From Bacteroidota bacterium (GTDB lineage: Bacteria > Bacteroidota > Bacteroidia > Bacteroidales > FEN-979), in the NCBI GenBank assembly GCA_026391805.1, contig JAPLDJ010000010.1, forward strand, positions 124,001 through 188,000: a stretch of 64,000 nt of DNA, read 5' to 3'. The notes under the pieces were generated by a model, which did no database searches, was not told the DNA's origin, and saw nothing but the letters and a program-made list of their open reading frames with translations. Of this stretch, positions 9,373-19,076 are shown piece by piece. The stretch's first letter is position 1; each line of letters opens with the position of its first letter. The translations under genes and the position numbers were made by a program.

Positions 9373-11283
9373 TTATTTGTTATTCAAAATCGAATGCTTC
9401 TGATCTGTTTTCAGGGTTGATTCCTGTGGAATCAGGTACGCTGCAAAGTTGTCGGGCGAACGCCATCCTTTCTGTTCATCTTTGGTCTGCTCCCTGTTGT
9501 ATCCCATTCCATCTCTCACTTGCGGGTAATACGGTCCTTTGCCTGGTGAATTTTCGTTGTACCCTATTTTTAAAGTGCTTACGGGACTTCTCTGGAACCG
9601 GAAACAGATCACCGTATCGCAGGTGATACAGGCTGAATCGGTGAAGGAAAACCGGATGCACATTTTTATCGAGTCCTGGCAACAGCCGGTGAGTGGATTC
9701 GTGTCCGGCAGGATGATGGGAAAATGAAAAGGCACATGATCGACATTGCACTTGTTCCCCTTCCAGATGATCTCCCTGCTGTAGGTATATGGAGGAGTCA
9801 ATGTCAGCGCGGGGGTTAAGCATCCGATCGATGAAACCGGGCTGGTGAAATTACCGAACCTGCTGCTTGGCCAAACGCAGAAAGGACAATAATTTACGCC
9901 ATTGGGAGGATTGTTTATGGAAAAAACGTTGTAGGAAAAAGATACGATCTCGGCCTGGATCTTACAGATCGGTTTAGGACCGGCTGTCATCACTCCGTGC
10001 AGGCAATAATTATTGGCAGAATCTTCATGGATCTTCAGGTTGTCGACCTGCCTTGTAAACCCATCGCAGCATCCGCAATCAGGCAGACTGTCAATTTGCC
10101 AGGGCACCGGGGCACTGCATGATGTCTTTATGCCATTCGTAGTGCAGGTGCAGCCATAGTCAATTTGAAAAGAAAAGGGCAGGATGATATTTGAGATATT
10201 GAAGGTAATAGGGGGGATCAATGGGCCAGAGGTTAATGGTAAGTAAGAAGCGGCAGTTACCGGATTGGGTGGACTGGCATTGCTGATCGTTGCTGATCCT
10301 GGTCCCGGGAGGACTTCCAGGTAAGGCATTCCTGGTTGAAAACCACTACCGGCACCAGCACCTGTATTGTACGTTCCCAGAGAACAGGTACAGTTATTGG
10401 CAGTAATGTTATCCCTGAAAAATACCGTCACTTTATACTTTGTTGCACCCAGTTGATCCTTCCCGTCGCAAACGACATGCACAGAGTCTATGTAAGCTTC
10501 GCACTGGTTGTTGGAATAGACGAAATTCCATACCTCGCTTTTCCTGGAATTGGTTTTTGTACTGGCCGTGACCTGCCATATGTACATTTGATTTGGAGAA
10601 AATTGCTCTTTTGCACTGGGGGACCATTGATAATAAGGAGTAGGAAGATCAGCCTTTTCAAAAAACAGCGGGTTGGATTCAGGCGGTTCACTAATGGATT
10701 GGTTATCGCGGGAGCGATAGATCCGGAGCGTGTATGTTACAATTTCCTTTGAAGGTTGCGGCTCCCACTGGAAAACCGGGTTGTCTTCCTTCAGCGTGGA
10801 TCCTTTTGTCGGGAAGGTCAGGTTTAACATCCCCAGGTTCTGAATGGGCTGCTCGATGCAATCCCTTGCCAGTTCCTTATTGGTCTTGGCATCAAAGGCA
10901 ACCACACAGATCACGTAGATGCCGTCGGGTGCTGTGCCTGTCTTCTGAATGATATCCTGGTACTTTTTTATATAGACATGGCTTGTCACCGGTTGCACTT
11001 CAGTTGTATTGACCCGGTGAGGGCCGTTTTTCACCAGGAAGGAAGAACTGGTCCCATCGGCGATAAGTCCGTCCCTTTTCTCCGTAATTGTTCCTCTGAG
11101 GTAAATGGTCGCATCGGTCCCGCTGTTGTAAATGGTAAGGTTCCAAAGCTCTTCAATATTCATTTGACCGGGAGGCGGTTGAAACAAGGTCAGGGTGAAT
11201 TGCGGATTCTGCGCATGAATGCCGGGAATCAAAAGGATGACCAGTAAACCCGACAAGATCAGAAAGAAGATTTGCCTTTTCAT
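9373..11283 (-). CDS. Secreted protein with Ig/Fn-like domains and Cys-rich module
   Basis: 636 residues from the ATG at 11283; an upstream ATG at 11340 is in frame, but the version from 11283 gives a clean signal peptide (MKRQIFFLILSG..., cleavage after IHAQ). Residues about 30-270 look like fibronectin/Ig-type beta domains (for example YTLRIYRSRDNQS, YIWQVTASTKT). The Cys-rich module lies at about 401-564 and ends with CCQDSIKMC and SFTDSACITCDTVIC, clearly related to the ends of the neighbouring giants. The stop is 10 bp before the DUF11 gene start. Function unknown; likely a structural partner of the two giant proteins. Confidence 0.7.
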   Translation of the reverse strand: MKRQIFFLILSGLLVILLIPGIHAQNPQFTLTLFQPPPGQMNIEELWNLTIYNSGTDATIYLRGTITEKRDGLIADGTSSSFLVKNGPHRVNTTEVQPVTSHVYIKKYQDIIQKTGTAPDGIYVICVVAFDAKTNKELARDCIEQPIQNLGMLNLTFPTKGSTLKEDNPVFQWEPQPSKEIVTYTLRIYRSRDNQSISEPPESNPLFFEKADLPTPYYQWSPSAKEQFSPNQMYIWQVTASTKTNSRKSEVWNFVYSNNQCEAYIDSVHVVCDGKDQLGATKYKVTVFFRDNITANNCTCSLGTYNTGAGAGSGFQPGMPYLEVLPGPGSATISNASPPNPVTAASYLPLTSGPLIPPITFNISNIILPFSFQIDYGCTCTTNGIKTSCSAPVPWQIDSLPDCGCCDGFTRQVDNLKIHEDSANNYCLHGVMTAGPKPICKIQAEIVSFSYNVFSINNPPNGVNYCPFCVWPSSRFGNFTSPVSSIGCLTPALTLTPPYTYSREIIWKGNKCNVDHVPFHFPIILPDTNPLTGCCQDSIKMCIRFSFTDSACITCDTVICFRFQRSPVSTLKIGYNENSPGKGPYYPQVRDGMGYNREQTKDEQKGWRSPDNFAAYLIPQESTLKTDQKHSILNNK

Positions 11284-11363
11284 AATCTGTCTTTTTATTA
11301 ATGATTTGATTTGAATAATTTCAAGATTCTTATTTTCCATGTTTCATTATGGGTGGTCGACAT

Positions 11364-14300
11364 TTATTTCCCACCCCCTTTTTTTATTTTGCTTTTTTTC
11401 GGGATGACCATCTGTTTATTTTGCTCCAGCTTCCGGAGATCCTTCTCCCATTGCTCCGTGCTTTCATTTTGGATCACCACGGTGTTGGCGCCCTGGTATT
11501 GCTGTATGATCGTAAAGCATTTCAGGGTATCGCAAACCCGGCAGGTGGTATCGGTAAATGAGTACCGGATGCAGAAATGGATGGTGTCGGTGCAGCACTT
11601 GTTTGGATAGACCTGTGGTACGACCACCTGGAAACCTACATTCTCGCCCCCTAATTTAGGCCTGGAAACAAACTGGCCGTCCTTCAACTTGTGCCAGACA
11701 AATTCCCTCGGGCTGGTAAAGAGATCGCCTGTCGTATAATGGGTTTGTATCGGATTTATCAGCGGTCCTGAAGGCGGGTTCCAGTTGATTTGTGATGACG
11801 GGTTCGAGCTCGTGCTGACAGGCATCAGGCTGCCGAAGTCCATCGTCGGCGTTACACATCGTTCGCAGCCGGCCTGGGTATTCATATAGAAGTTCGCGAT
11901 GGCTGCCTTGATCTCGTAAAGCTTGTCCGGCTCTGTGGCAAGGGTTGAATTGAGGATCCATTTGTTGTTGACTTTCTCAAGAACCGCCGTAACCGTGATC
12001 TTAAAGTCTTTACAGCAGTTGTCACACCCCACCGGTTCAGTACATGGCTTGACATAAAGACAGAAATCTTTTGAAGTGCTCGTACAATTGAACTGGTTCG
12101 TCACTGTCACATGGATCAAATGATTCCCGAGAGTCCCGGGTAAAAAATCAAGTTTTTCCTTGGTCCCCGTGTTACCCACCACCTGGGCGCTGTTATCGTA
12201 CCAGGTAATGACCGGGTAAGCAAATGGATAATCGTTACAGGGGGGTAAGGAATCCAGCGGCAACGGGATATAGAGCTGGAATCTGTCGGTGGGGCATATC
12301 GTATCACACCCCGTCGGGAATAGACTCAGGTCGGGGTTGGGAAAAATAAAACCTGCACTGGCTGATGCACTGCACCCGTATAGCTTGTCTGTTATGGTCA
12401 GACCGTAATAACCCGGCAGGAATGCATCAATGGTTGGGGTGGTCTCCCCGGTTGACCACAGGTAGTCAAAGGTACTCGTCGCCGGTGTAATCACGGGCGT
12501 CAGGATATGATGAAGGCCTTCACAAATACCCAGAGGGGTTAGGGTTACTGTTGGTTGCGGGTAAAACCAGATGCAAATGGTATCCCTTGCGACACAATGA
12601 GGAGGATTATTATCTGTTACAGTAACGATGTACTGATAGGCGGCGGGTAACGAGGAAGGCAACGTTATATTAACAAGCGTTGGATTAGTGTTGCTTAGAG
12701 TGAATTGAGAGGGTGTGGGGTTCGGGCCTGCCGTCCAAGAATAGGAATATGAAGGATTTGATACGGTTGACAAATAGAATTGCTGAACCGACGACACATC
12801 AGCACAATAGCGGCGTTCACCCGTAATCTTAGCGACAGGCGGGGTGTACGTGAGGATAAAGATGCTGTTGGACAGAATATGACATCCGGCTCCACTTTTG
12901 TCAGTCATTTCCAACTGGTATTTGCCTGCTCTGGTCGCCAGGTATGTACTGGAAGTCCCATTTGGTAGTGGAATGTTAATGTCATTCCTTTTCCACTGGT
13001 AAACATAGCCCGGAGTTCCTTGCATATTCATTGAAACCAGGTTGGCAGAGCCTCCCGGGCAGATCGTTGCAGGGACCCCAATGGAGCAGCTGAATTGGTC
13101 TACCAGAACCGGGTGTGTGACCGAACATACATAATCGCCGGTTAAAGTCAGTGTCACCGGGTGGCTTAGCGCATTGGTGGTGTATTCTTTTTGTGTGACT
13201 GAAAGGTAGGAGGTCGTGGAGGAGGTGGGAAAGTCGCCAAAATCCCATAGATAACTGTAATTCGGATCATTTGGGACAGCTATTAAGGTGCCGGGCTGGT
13301 TCCTGCAAAAAGTAATCGGATCGAAATCCGGCATAAAGATCGATACCGGCATAATAGCAGTGCATAAGGAAGAACGAACCTCAAGGGTAAAATTGTAGAT
13401 TCCTCCTTTGGTAACTTGTATAATTGGGTCTTTGCTGGTGTTGCTGGTAGCAGAAATATAACTGACAGTTCCGGGTCCTGATATCATTGTCCAGAGACGA
13501 TAAATTACGAGAGCGGAGGGAGTAGTATTGTCATGTAATGAAATTGTTTTAGTATTGCCATTGCAATTATTAACGTATAAATCAGGAATGATATCGCATG
13601 TTGTTGTTTGGATACCTCCTTGTCCCGTGCAGCTAAGAACATCAAGATAAATTATATTGGACGTGTCTTTACAATTATTATTTCCGGTCACAATAACATA
13701 AAAGGAATAAGAGCCAACAGGATATGATGTACAATTAATGGTTACGGGATTTGATGTTCCGAGAGTCGTGGGATACCATTGATAAGTGTACCCCGGACCT
13801 GATGTTGCGGTGAGCGTGAGGGTATGGGGAGTGGTGCCATCGTAACACCAATACAGCGGATCATTTGTCGTGACGGTAACTTTAGGGCGAACGGAGATTG
13901 TATTAACCGTAAAGATGCAAGACCCTTCACAGTTTGTTACTTTTAATTTTACATTATTTATCGTAGGAGAAACAGGATCTCCATGCCATCTTATGGTCAC
14001 ATTATTCCCTGACTGGGATATTATACTTCCGTAACTTGTATTTGGCGTTAAAATTGACCATTCAAGTCCCCCCGGGGGTACCGAGCCATTTGCTGTATAA
14101 GTGTCAATATCATCAACACAGACATCATCATCTCCGGTTATTAAAGTTGGCGGATCATAATGAAGTATGTTAATGGATTCTGTCGATGGACATATTACTC
14201 CGGGAGCGACTTCTAAATTCTGGGTTACCATTAATAACCAGGGAGAAGCGCCGTAAGTAAACTTCACAATGACGGAATCCATGTCAGGGCCAAATGTTGA

Positions 14301-15911
14301 AAGAATAGTACCGTTAATGATAGTCCAGATAAATGAAGTGCCGGTAATATTTGAGGAGACCGTATAAATAAGGTTCTCGCCGGGGCATGCCTTCACATCA
14401 CCTACTATGGGACCTAAAACCGGGGCCGCAAATACTTCAACAACTTTTATTGCAGTCGTATTGCAGACGTCGGCTGCGGAGCTTGCAGTGGCAGTAATCG
14501 TGTATTCACCTGCCTGATTCCAGGTAATAGTCGCACTGCTTCCTGATACGGTAATGGTTGAATGTCCTAATGGTGAAACACTCCAGGTGGAATTATCGCC
14601 CGGGTCCACTGTGTATGTAGGAGAATCGGTCAGGCATATATTCTCTTCTCCGTAGATCGAATAGATTGGACTGACCTTGACAATCAAGGTGCTGCTATCA
14701 TTGCAGCCTGCAAGGGGATTTTTGTAAACACACTTAACAGTATAATTTCCTTTAATATAGAATGTAATGTTGACAACCGGGGTATTCTGGTCCCTTTTAT
14801 TGTAGGCATAGGCCCCTCCTGACGGGGGATATACAGTCCACGTATAATATGTGCCCGGGAGGGTCGGTAACTGGTAACTTCCTGAAGCGCCAACGCACAG
14901 TTGAGTCGGTCCGTCAATGGGCAGGCTGGGATAAATCACCGGGACATTCAGCGTTGTCGGACCGGGACAGGTCGCTGGCGGGCAACCTTGCAACGTGACG
15001 GTCGTCGGGCCGGAATAAGCAGATTTCCATATTACCTTTATGCAGCTGGTATTCGCGGGAGGGATGATATCCCCTCCGGTGGCGGTCCAATTATATGTAG
15101 AGCAGGACATGGAGGCGCAGAAAAATGTGGATGTATCACCGGGGCATAATGTACCAAAGCAGCAGGTGGTTAGAATTTCAGGTCCGGTCTCAGGGTCTAC
15201 GACAATGACGTGTTTACAGGTGTCTGTACACCCGCAAGGCCCAATGCTATCCCTTTCACCTCCCGGGACCGGCCGGCCGGTGCCCCAGTCAGTCGCAGTG
15301 AGCGTGACCGTGTAACTGCCGGCGGCCGTGAATTTATGAACCGGGTCGGTTTCTGAAGAGCTGGTTCCATCCCCGAAATTCCATTGATAATAACATCCTG
15401 AGGTGGATTGGTTATCAAAATAGACGGAAGTATTTACACAAACCGGAGTGGGAGCAGTAAACTTTGCTTCCGGTCCGTCGATCAGGCACACCTGCTTTAT
15501 GATGGAGTCCTTGCAATTGCCCCCATCGCTTATGACTACCTTGATATAGCCTTTAACTCCCGTCCCCCAGAGGATGGTCATCGGGTTCCCGGTCGGGGTG
15601 GAGGGCGTTCCGCCCGTAACAGTCCATGTATAGGTGAAAGGTGTTGAAAGATTAGGGTAAACCGTATAAATGTGAGACGTGTTCTTGCAGGCCACGATAA
15701 ATTCCTGCAATTGGATGGGCATGTTTGAAGTATAATACGTAGTGTCTTCCTTGCAGGCATTATCTGGAGGGCAGATAGTGTCTCCGAATTTCAAAATAAA
15801 TTTGGGGCAACAGTCCGTACTGAAGCTCTGGGATTGCCCTTTCCCGGAAAAAATTAAAACAACTCCCAAAAGAAGTATAAACATCTTCAAAGAAGCGCCG
15901 AATGTTTTCAT
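11364..15911 (-). CDS. Giant secreted PKD/Ig-repeat protein with C-terminal Cys-rich module
   Basis: 1515 residues from the ATG at 15911 (the frame continues upstream to 15950, but the signal peptide MKTFGASLKMFILLLG... begins here). One canonical PKD domain lies near residues 150-235 (YQWNFGDGTSS, HKFTAAGSYTVTLTATD). At least five PKD-like/Ig-like repeats follow, each opening with a G-x(4)-C motif and a Y-x-W core (for example GPTQLCVGASG, GEENICLTD, GDVKACPGE, GDDDVCVDD, GERRYCADV). The Cys-rich module at about 1294-1470 matches those of the next two genes. The C-terminus is short, basic and Gly-rich, without a T9SS sorting domain. It is the first gene of the operon; a promoter is visible at 15948-15978. 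Confidence 0.8.
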   Translation of the reverse strand: MKTFGASLKMFILLLGVVLIFSGKGQSQSFSTDCCPKFILKFGDTICPPDNACKEDTTYYTSNMPIQLQEFIVACKNTSHIYTVYPNLSTPFTYTWTVTGGTPSTPTGNPMTILWGTGVKGYIKVVISDGGNCKDSIIKQVCLIDGPEAKFTAPTPVCVNTSVYFDNQSTSGCYYQWNFGDGTSSSETDPVHKFTAAGSYTVTLTATDWGTGRPVPGGERDSIGPCGCTDTCKHVIVVDPETGPEILTTCCFGTLCPGDTSTFFCASMSCSTYNWTATGGDIIPPANTSCIKVIWKSAYSGPTTVTLQGCPPATCPGPTTLNVPVIYPSLPIDGPTQLCVGASGSYQLPTLPGTYYTWTVYPPSGGAYAYNKRDQNTPVVNITFYIKGNYTVKCVYKNPLAGCNDSSTLIVKVSPIYSIYGEENICLTDSPTYTVDPGDNSTWSVSPLGHSTITVSGSSATITWNQAGEYTITATASSAADVCNTTAIKVVEVFAAPVLGPIVGDVKACPGENLIYTVSSNITGTSFIWTIINGTILSTFGPDMDSVIVKFTYGASPWLLMVTQNLEVAPGVICPSTESINILHYDPPTLITGDDDVCVDDIDTYTANGSVPPGGLEWSILTPNTSYGSIISQSGNNVTIRWHGDPVSPTINNVKLKVTNCEGSCIFTVNTISVRPKVTVTTNDPLYWCYDGTTPHTLTLTATSGPGYTYQWYPTTLGTSNPVTINCTSYPVGSYSFYVIVTGNNNCKDTSNIIYLDVLSCTGQGGIQTTTCDIIPDLYVNNCNGNTKTISLHDNTTPSALVIYRLWTMISGPGTVSYISATSNTSKDPIIQVTKGGIYNFTLEVRSSLCTAIMPVSIFMPDFDPITFCRNQPGTLIAVPNDPNYSYLWDFGDFPTSSTTSYLSVTQKEYTTNALSHPVTLTLTGDYVCSVTHPVLVDQFSCSIGVPATICPGGSANLVSMNMQGTPGYVYQWKRNDINIPLPNGTSSTYLATRAGKYQLEMTDKSGAGCHILSNSIFILTYTPPVAKITGERRYCADVSSVQQFYLSTVSNPSYSYSWTAGPNPTPSQFTLSNTNPTLVNITLPSSLPAAYQYIVTVTDNNPPHCVARDTICIWFYPQPTVTLTPLGICEGLHHILTPVITPATSTFDYLWSTGETTPTIDAFLPGYYGLTITDKLYGCSASASAGFIFPNPDLSLFPTGCDTICPTDRFQLYIPLPLDSLPPCNDYPFAYPVITWYDNSAQVVGNTGTKEKLDFLPGTLGNHLIHVTVTNQFNCTSTSKDFCLYVKPCTEPVGCDNCCKDFKITVTAVLEKVNNKWILNSTLATEPDKLYEIKAAIANFYMNTQAGCERCVTPTMDFGSLMPVSTSSNPSSQINWNPPSGPLINPIQTHYTTGDLFTSPREFVWHKLKDGQFVSRPKLGGENVGFQVVVPQVYPNKCCTDTIHFCIRYSFTDTTCRVCDTLKCFTIIQQYQGANTVVIQNESTEQWEKDLRKLEQNKQMVIPKKSKIKKGGGK

Positions 15912-16278
15912 ATCGTCGATTTTAATAAGATGATTGATTTCTATACACAAATGTCACCAGATAGAAATTTTTCCTCAAGAATATATCAAAAATTTCACAT
16001 AAACACCGGAATTGATTAAGCGGCAGGATTCTTTGAGTCAACGGATTAAATAAAGGGATAAACGGTTTGAAATTCTATTCCGGGCTGATCTCCGGGCAGG
16101 CACCGCTTGATCTCCTCCTTTACCGTTAATCATCCAATATTTACCAGTTACTCTAAGGTTTTTACCGTTCAATCACCCGACCGGTACCACCGAATTTTTT
16201 AACGTATAATTGTAAATGAAACGAGAATCTTCATTCATCGGTTTTTATCATAATAAATCAATTTAAAATCTCAGAGCC
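15912..16278. other. Divergent intergenic region without a gene
   Basis: 367 bp, AT-rich, between the surface-protein operon (minus) and a lipoprotein gene (plus). It holds the operon promoter near 15948-15978. I see no open frame with gene character, no RNA gene and no clear repeat in the remainder. Confidence 0.6.
15948..15978 (-). promoter_or_regulatory. Bacteroidota-type promoter of the surface-protein operon
   Basis: On the minus strand, TTG (15978-15976) is separated by 20 bp from GACATTTG (15955-15948), one base off the Bacteroidota -7 consensus TAnnTTTG. The start codon is 37 bp downstream. Confidence 0.5.
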
Positions 16279-17220
16279 ATGAAAACATTAAACCTGATCA
16301 TCCTTTCAGTAATGATTCTTGCAATCATTTCAGGCTGTAAAAAGAAAGAGACTACAGAAGAAACTCCTGCTGTGGATAATTACTCATCCATCGGGGCATT
16401 CTATGCTGCAAACGGGGCACAACTCCAGACATTCACAGTCACCGCCACAACCGGAGGCCAGTTCACAACACCCCAGGGAACCAAAGTCACCATTCCGGCT
16501 GATGCTTTCGTGACCCAGTCTGGCGGAAATGTTACCGGTTCCGTTTCAATTGGGTTTAAGGACGTTTATAAGAAAAGCGATATGCTGCTCAGCAAATTGT
16601 CGGCAACTACCTTCTGGGGCATACCGATGAAGTCGGCCGGGATGTTCTTTATCAAGGCCACGCAGAACAATGCCGGCCTTGACCTGAATCCCGGTAAGAA
16701 GATCGTGATCGAGCAGCCCCTGTTCGGACTGCCGGTTGACACTGCCATGATCGCAATGATACAGGAGGGTGGTCAGGATTCCATACAGGGGGGCTGGGTT
16801 CCGTCGCCCTGGGATTCACTGACGGGCACGCTGTCAGGCTATGTTTTCAGCCTTTACAGGTTCAGGGTTCCGGCCGATTCAGGGACGTGGTGCAACAGCG
16901 ACAATCCCAACTATTTTACCGGGCCTTTGACCCACCTTATTCTCCACCCGCTCGACAGTGTCAGCGTTTATAATACCGACGTATTTCTTATTTTTAAGAA
17001 TGTCAATTCGATGGTTCATGTGTATTATAATTCTACGGATTTTCCGTACGATTATGCACCCCTGGGATTAGAGTGCACAGTGGTCGCAGTTGGGGTGAAA
17101 GGAGGAAAACTCTATTCTTCCTTCACTCCGATAACCATTACAGCAAACCTGACAGTCAATTTCTCCCTGACACTGACAACTACGACTGCGTTTTTAGCGC
17201 AGATGGCGGCGTTGCCTTAA
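16279..17220 (+). CDS. Lipoprotein with ZU5-like domain
   Basis: 313 residues. A signal peptide and the lipobox IISGC (Cys near residue 20) are followed by an acidic/Lys-rich linker. Residues about 55-155 contain words typical of the ZU5-like N-terminal module of Bacteroidota surface proteins: GGQFTTPQGTKVTIPADAF, VSIGFKDVYKKSDMLLS. The rest is beta-rich and unassigned. It stands alone, divergent from the giant-protein operon. A tandem repeat begins straight after the stop codon. Function unknown. Confidence 0.65.
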   Translation: MKTLNLIILSVMILAIISGCKKKETTEETPAVDNYSSIGAFYAANGAQLQTFTVTATTGGQFTTPQGTKVTIPADAFVTQSGGNVTGSVSIGFKDVYKKSDMLLSKLSATTFWGIPMKSAGMFFIKATQNNAGLDLNPGKKIVIEQPLFGLPVDTAMIAMIQEGGQDSIQGGWVPSPWDSLTGTLSGYVFSLYRFRVPADSGTWCNSDNPNYFTGPLTHLILHPLDSVSVYNTDVFLIFKNVNSMVHVYYNSTDFPYDYAPLGLECTVVAVGVKGGKLYSSFTPITITANLTVNFSLTLTTTTAFLAQMAALP

Positions 17221-17501
17221 ATAAATAGCGAAAAGCGAAAAGCGAAATAGCGAAAGGTTGACGATTTGCAGATAACTTCTTCGTGGATTTTCGTGTCTTC
17301 TTCGTGTAATAAAGTTTTTCCTGCCAATCTGACAAAAATTTCACCCATGGTGTGTCCAAGGTCCGTCCATGGTGTGTTTAAGGTTCGTTTAAGCTAACCA
17401 ATCCTGACAATTTGCCATTTTATTTCACGAAGTTCCACAAAAAATCCGTGACTAATCTGTGCAATCTGTGGTGAAAAATAAATAGCGAATAGCGAATACC
17501 G
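17221..17501. repeat. Spacer made of short word repeats
   Basis: The spacer between two convergent genes is built from repeats at both edges: an ATAGCGAAAAGCGAAA-type run at 17223-17256, TTCGTGGATTTTCGTGTC words at 17279-17306, two copies of GGTGTG(T)-type words around 17345-17385, TCTGTGCAATCTGTGG words at 17455-17472, and AATAGCGAATAGCGAAT at 17479-17497, which ends at the stop codon of the aldehyde dehydrogenase gene. Confidence 0.65.
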
Positions 17502-18860
17502 CTAAGCTATCCATATTGTTTTGATATTCACAAATTCCTTAATCCCGTAATCGGACAGTTCGCGCCCATAACCGGATTTTTTGATGCCGCCGAAGGGCAG
17601 GCGGGGATCGGACTTCACAAGCCCGTTGACGAACATGGCGCCGGTTTCGATCTTTCTTGCCACAGCTTCACCGCGCTTCAGATCCTCTGTCCAGACACTC
17701 CCGCCGAGACCGAATTCGGAATCATTGGCAACGGCAATTGCTTCTTCTTCATTTTTTACGGGGATGATTGAGATGACAGGGCCAAAGGTCTCTTCATGGT
17801 AGGTGGCCATGCCCGGTCTGATGCCTGAAATGATGGTGGGCAGGTAATAGCACCCGGGCCGGTCGGCCTGTTTTCCGCCAAGAACAAGCCTGGCGCCAGA
17901 AGAAACGGACCTCTGAACCTGCCGGTCAATCTCCTCAACAAGGTCTTTCCGTGCCATCGGCCCGACGTCAATTTGCGGATCGAGCGGATCACCCATTTTA
18001 AGCGATTCCATGGTCTGCTTCACCTTTTCTTCAAATTCGGCAACCCTGCTTTCCACTACGATGAAACGTTTGGCCGCGATGCAGCTCTGTCCCTGGTTGA
18101 TCATCCGTGCCGTAATTGCAGTTTTTACGGCCTTAACCATATCGGCATCTTCCAAAATGATAAAGGCATCCGACCCGCCCAGTTCGAGTACGGTCTTCTT
18201 GATCTGTTTTCCTGCCGCCGATGCAACTTCGCTTCCGGCATATTCGCTGCCGGTGAGGGTTGCAGCAACTATAAAAGGATTTTCTATTACATTTTTAACT
18301 GCAGAGGATGGAATCATCAGTGTCCGGAACAGGTTGGCCGGGAAGCCGGCATCACGGAATACCTCTTCGATGGCAAGCGCGCATCCCGGCACATTTGATG
18401 CATGCTTCAGCACGGCTGCATTGCCTGCCATCAGCGAAGGCGCTGCAAAGCGGAACACCTGCCAGAAGGGAAAGTTCCAGGGCATGACAGCAAGGATTAC
18501 TCCTAAAGGCTGAAATACTACAAGGCTGCGGGAGGCATCGGATGCGATAATCTGGTCCTGAAGCATCGAAGCAGCATGTTCTGCATAAAAATCACAGGCA
18601 TTGGCACATTTCTCGATCTCAGCCTGCGATTCCCGGATGATCTTTCCCATCTCCGACGTCATAAGCCGGGCATAGGTATCTTTCCGTTCACGGAGCAGTT
18701 TTGCGGCATTCCTGAAAAGACCTGCACGGTAATCAAACGTGGTCTCTTTCCACTTCAGCCATTCACTATGAACTTCTTCGATGATCACTGATGTCTCTGC
18801 AGGGGTATGTTCCTTGTACTCCCTGATGATTTCGTTATTGACCGGATTGGTGCTTCTCAT
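17502..18860 (-). CDS. gabD: NAD(P)-dependent aldehyde (succinate-semialdehyde) dehydrogenase
   Basis: 452 residues, the usual length for this group. It oxidises an aldehyde, most likely succinate semialdehyde, to the acid with NAD(P)+. Visible motifs are the substrate/cofactor motif MPWNFPFWQ near 127, the general base Glu in LELGGSD (about 226), the catalytic Cys in NQGQSCIAAKRF (about 260) and the C-terminal LPFGGIKKSGYGRE. The overall pattern (short N-terminus beginning with NPVN, ending in VNIKTIWI) fits the Sad/GabD-like succinate-semialdehyde branch rather than betaine or fatty-aldehyde enzymes; the substrate is inferred. The gene is flanked on both sides by repeats, two bases from its start and at its stop. 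Confidence 0.85.
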   Translation of the reverse strand: MRSTNPVNNEIIREYKEHTPAETSVIIEEVHSEWLKWKETTFDYRAGLFRNAAKLLRERKDTYARLMTSEMGKIIRESQAEIEKCANACDFYAEHAASMLQDQIIASDASRSLVVFQPLGVILAVMPWNFPFWQVFRFAAPSLMAGNAAVLKHASNVPGCALAIEEVFRDAGFPANLFRTLMIPSSAVKNVIENPFIVAATLTGSEYAGSEVASAAGKQIKKTVLELGGSDAFIILEDADMVKAVKTAITARMINQGQSCIAAKRFIVVESRVAEFEEKVKQTMESLKMGDPLDPQIDVGPMARKDLVEEIDRQVQRSVSSGARLVLGGKQADRPGCYYLPTIISGIRPGMATYHEETFGPVISIIPVKNEEEAIAVANDSEFGLGGSVWTEDLKRGEAVARKIETGAMFVNGLVKSDPRLPFGGIKKSGYGRELSDYGIKEFVNIKTIWIA

Positions 18861-19076
18861 TTCTACAATAATTTCACCGCTACGCGGTTTATTCGGTTTG
18901 CAATGTTTTTCCCTAGAATAATTTCACCGCTGCGCGGTTCCTGTTAACAATTTCCGCACATCTAACCATGTAAGCGCTGCACCATATACATTGCGAGCGC
19001 AGCGAAACAATCTCCTTCTTTTATTACTTTCACTTGTCATTGCGAGCGAAGCGAAGCAACCCCCATCTTCCATTCT
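18861..19076. repeat. Interspersed palindromic repeats between aldehyde dehydrogenase and uvrA
   Basis: Two copies of a short element whose core ACCGCTACGCGGT is a 5-bp-stem hairpin lie at 18863-18891 and 18913-18939 (second copy with G in the loop). They are followed by two copies of a CATTGCGAGCGAAGCGAAGCAA-type element, here at 18989-19010 and 19035-19059. The same hairpin element recurs at 34313, 34365, 38756, 38773 and 38826. No gene is seen. Confidence 0.75.

Noticed and set aside
11284-11340. Longer start at 11340 for the 636-residue secreted protein
   Set aside because: The extra 19 residues would precede the signal peptide; the ATG at 11283 gives a normal one.
2940-15911. T9SS sorting domain on the giant surface proteins
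   Set aside because: Their ends are basic and low-complexity, without the NPxxxxL and GxYxxRI patterns seen in the protein at 46647.
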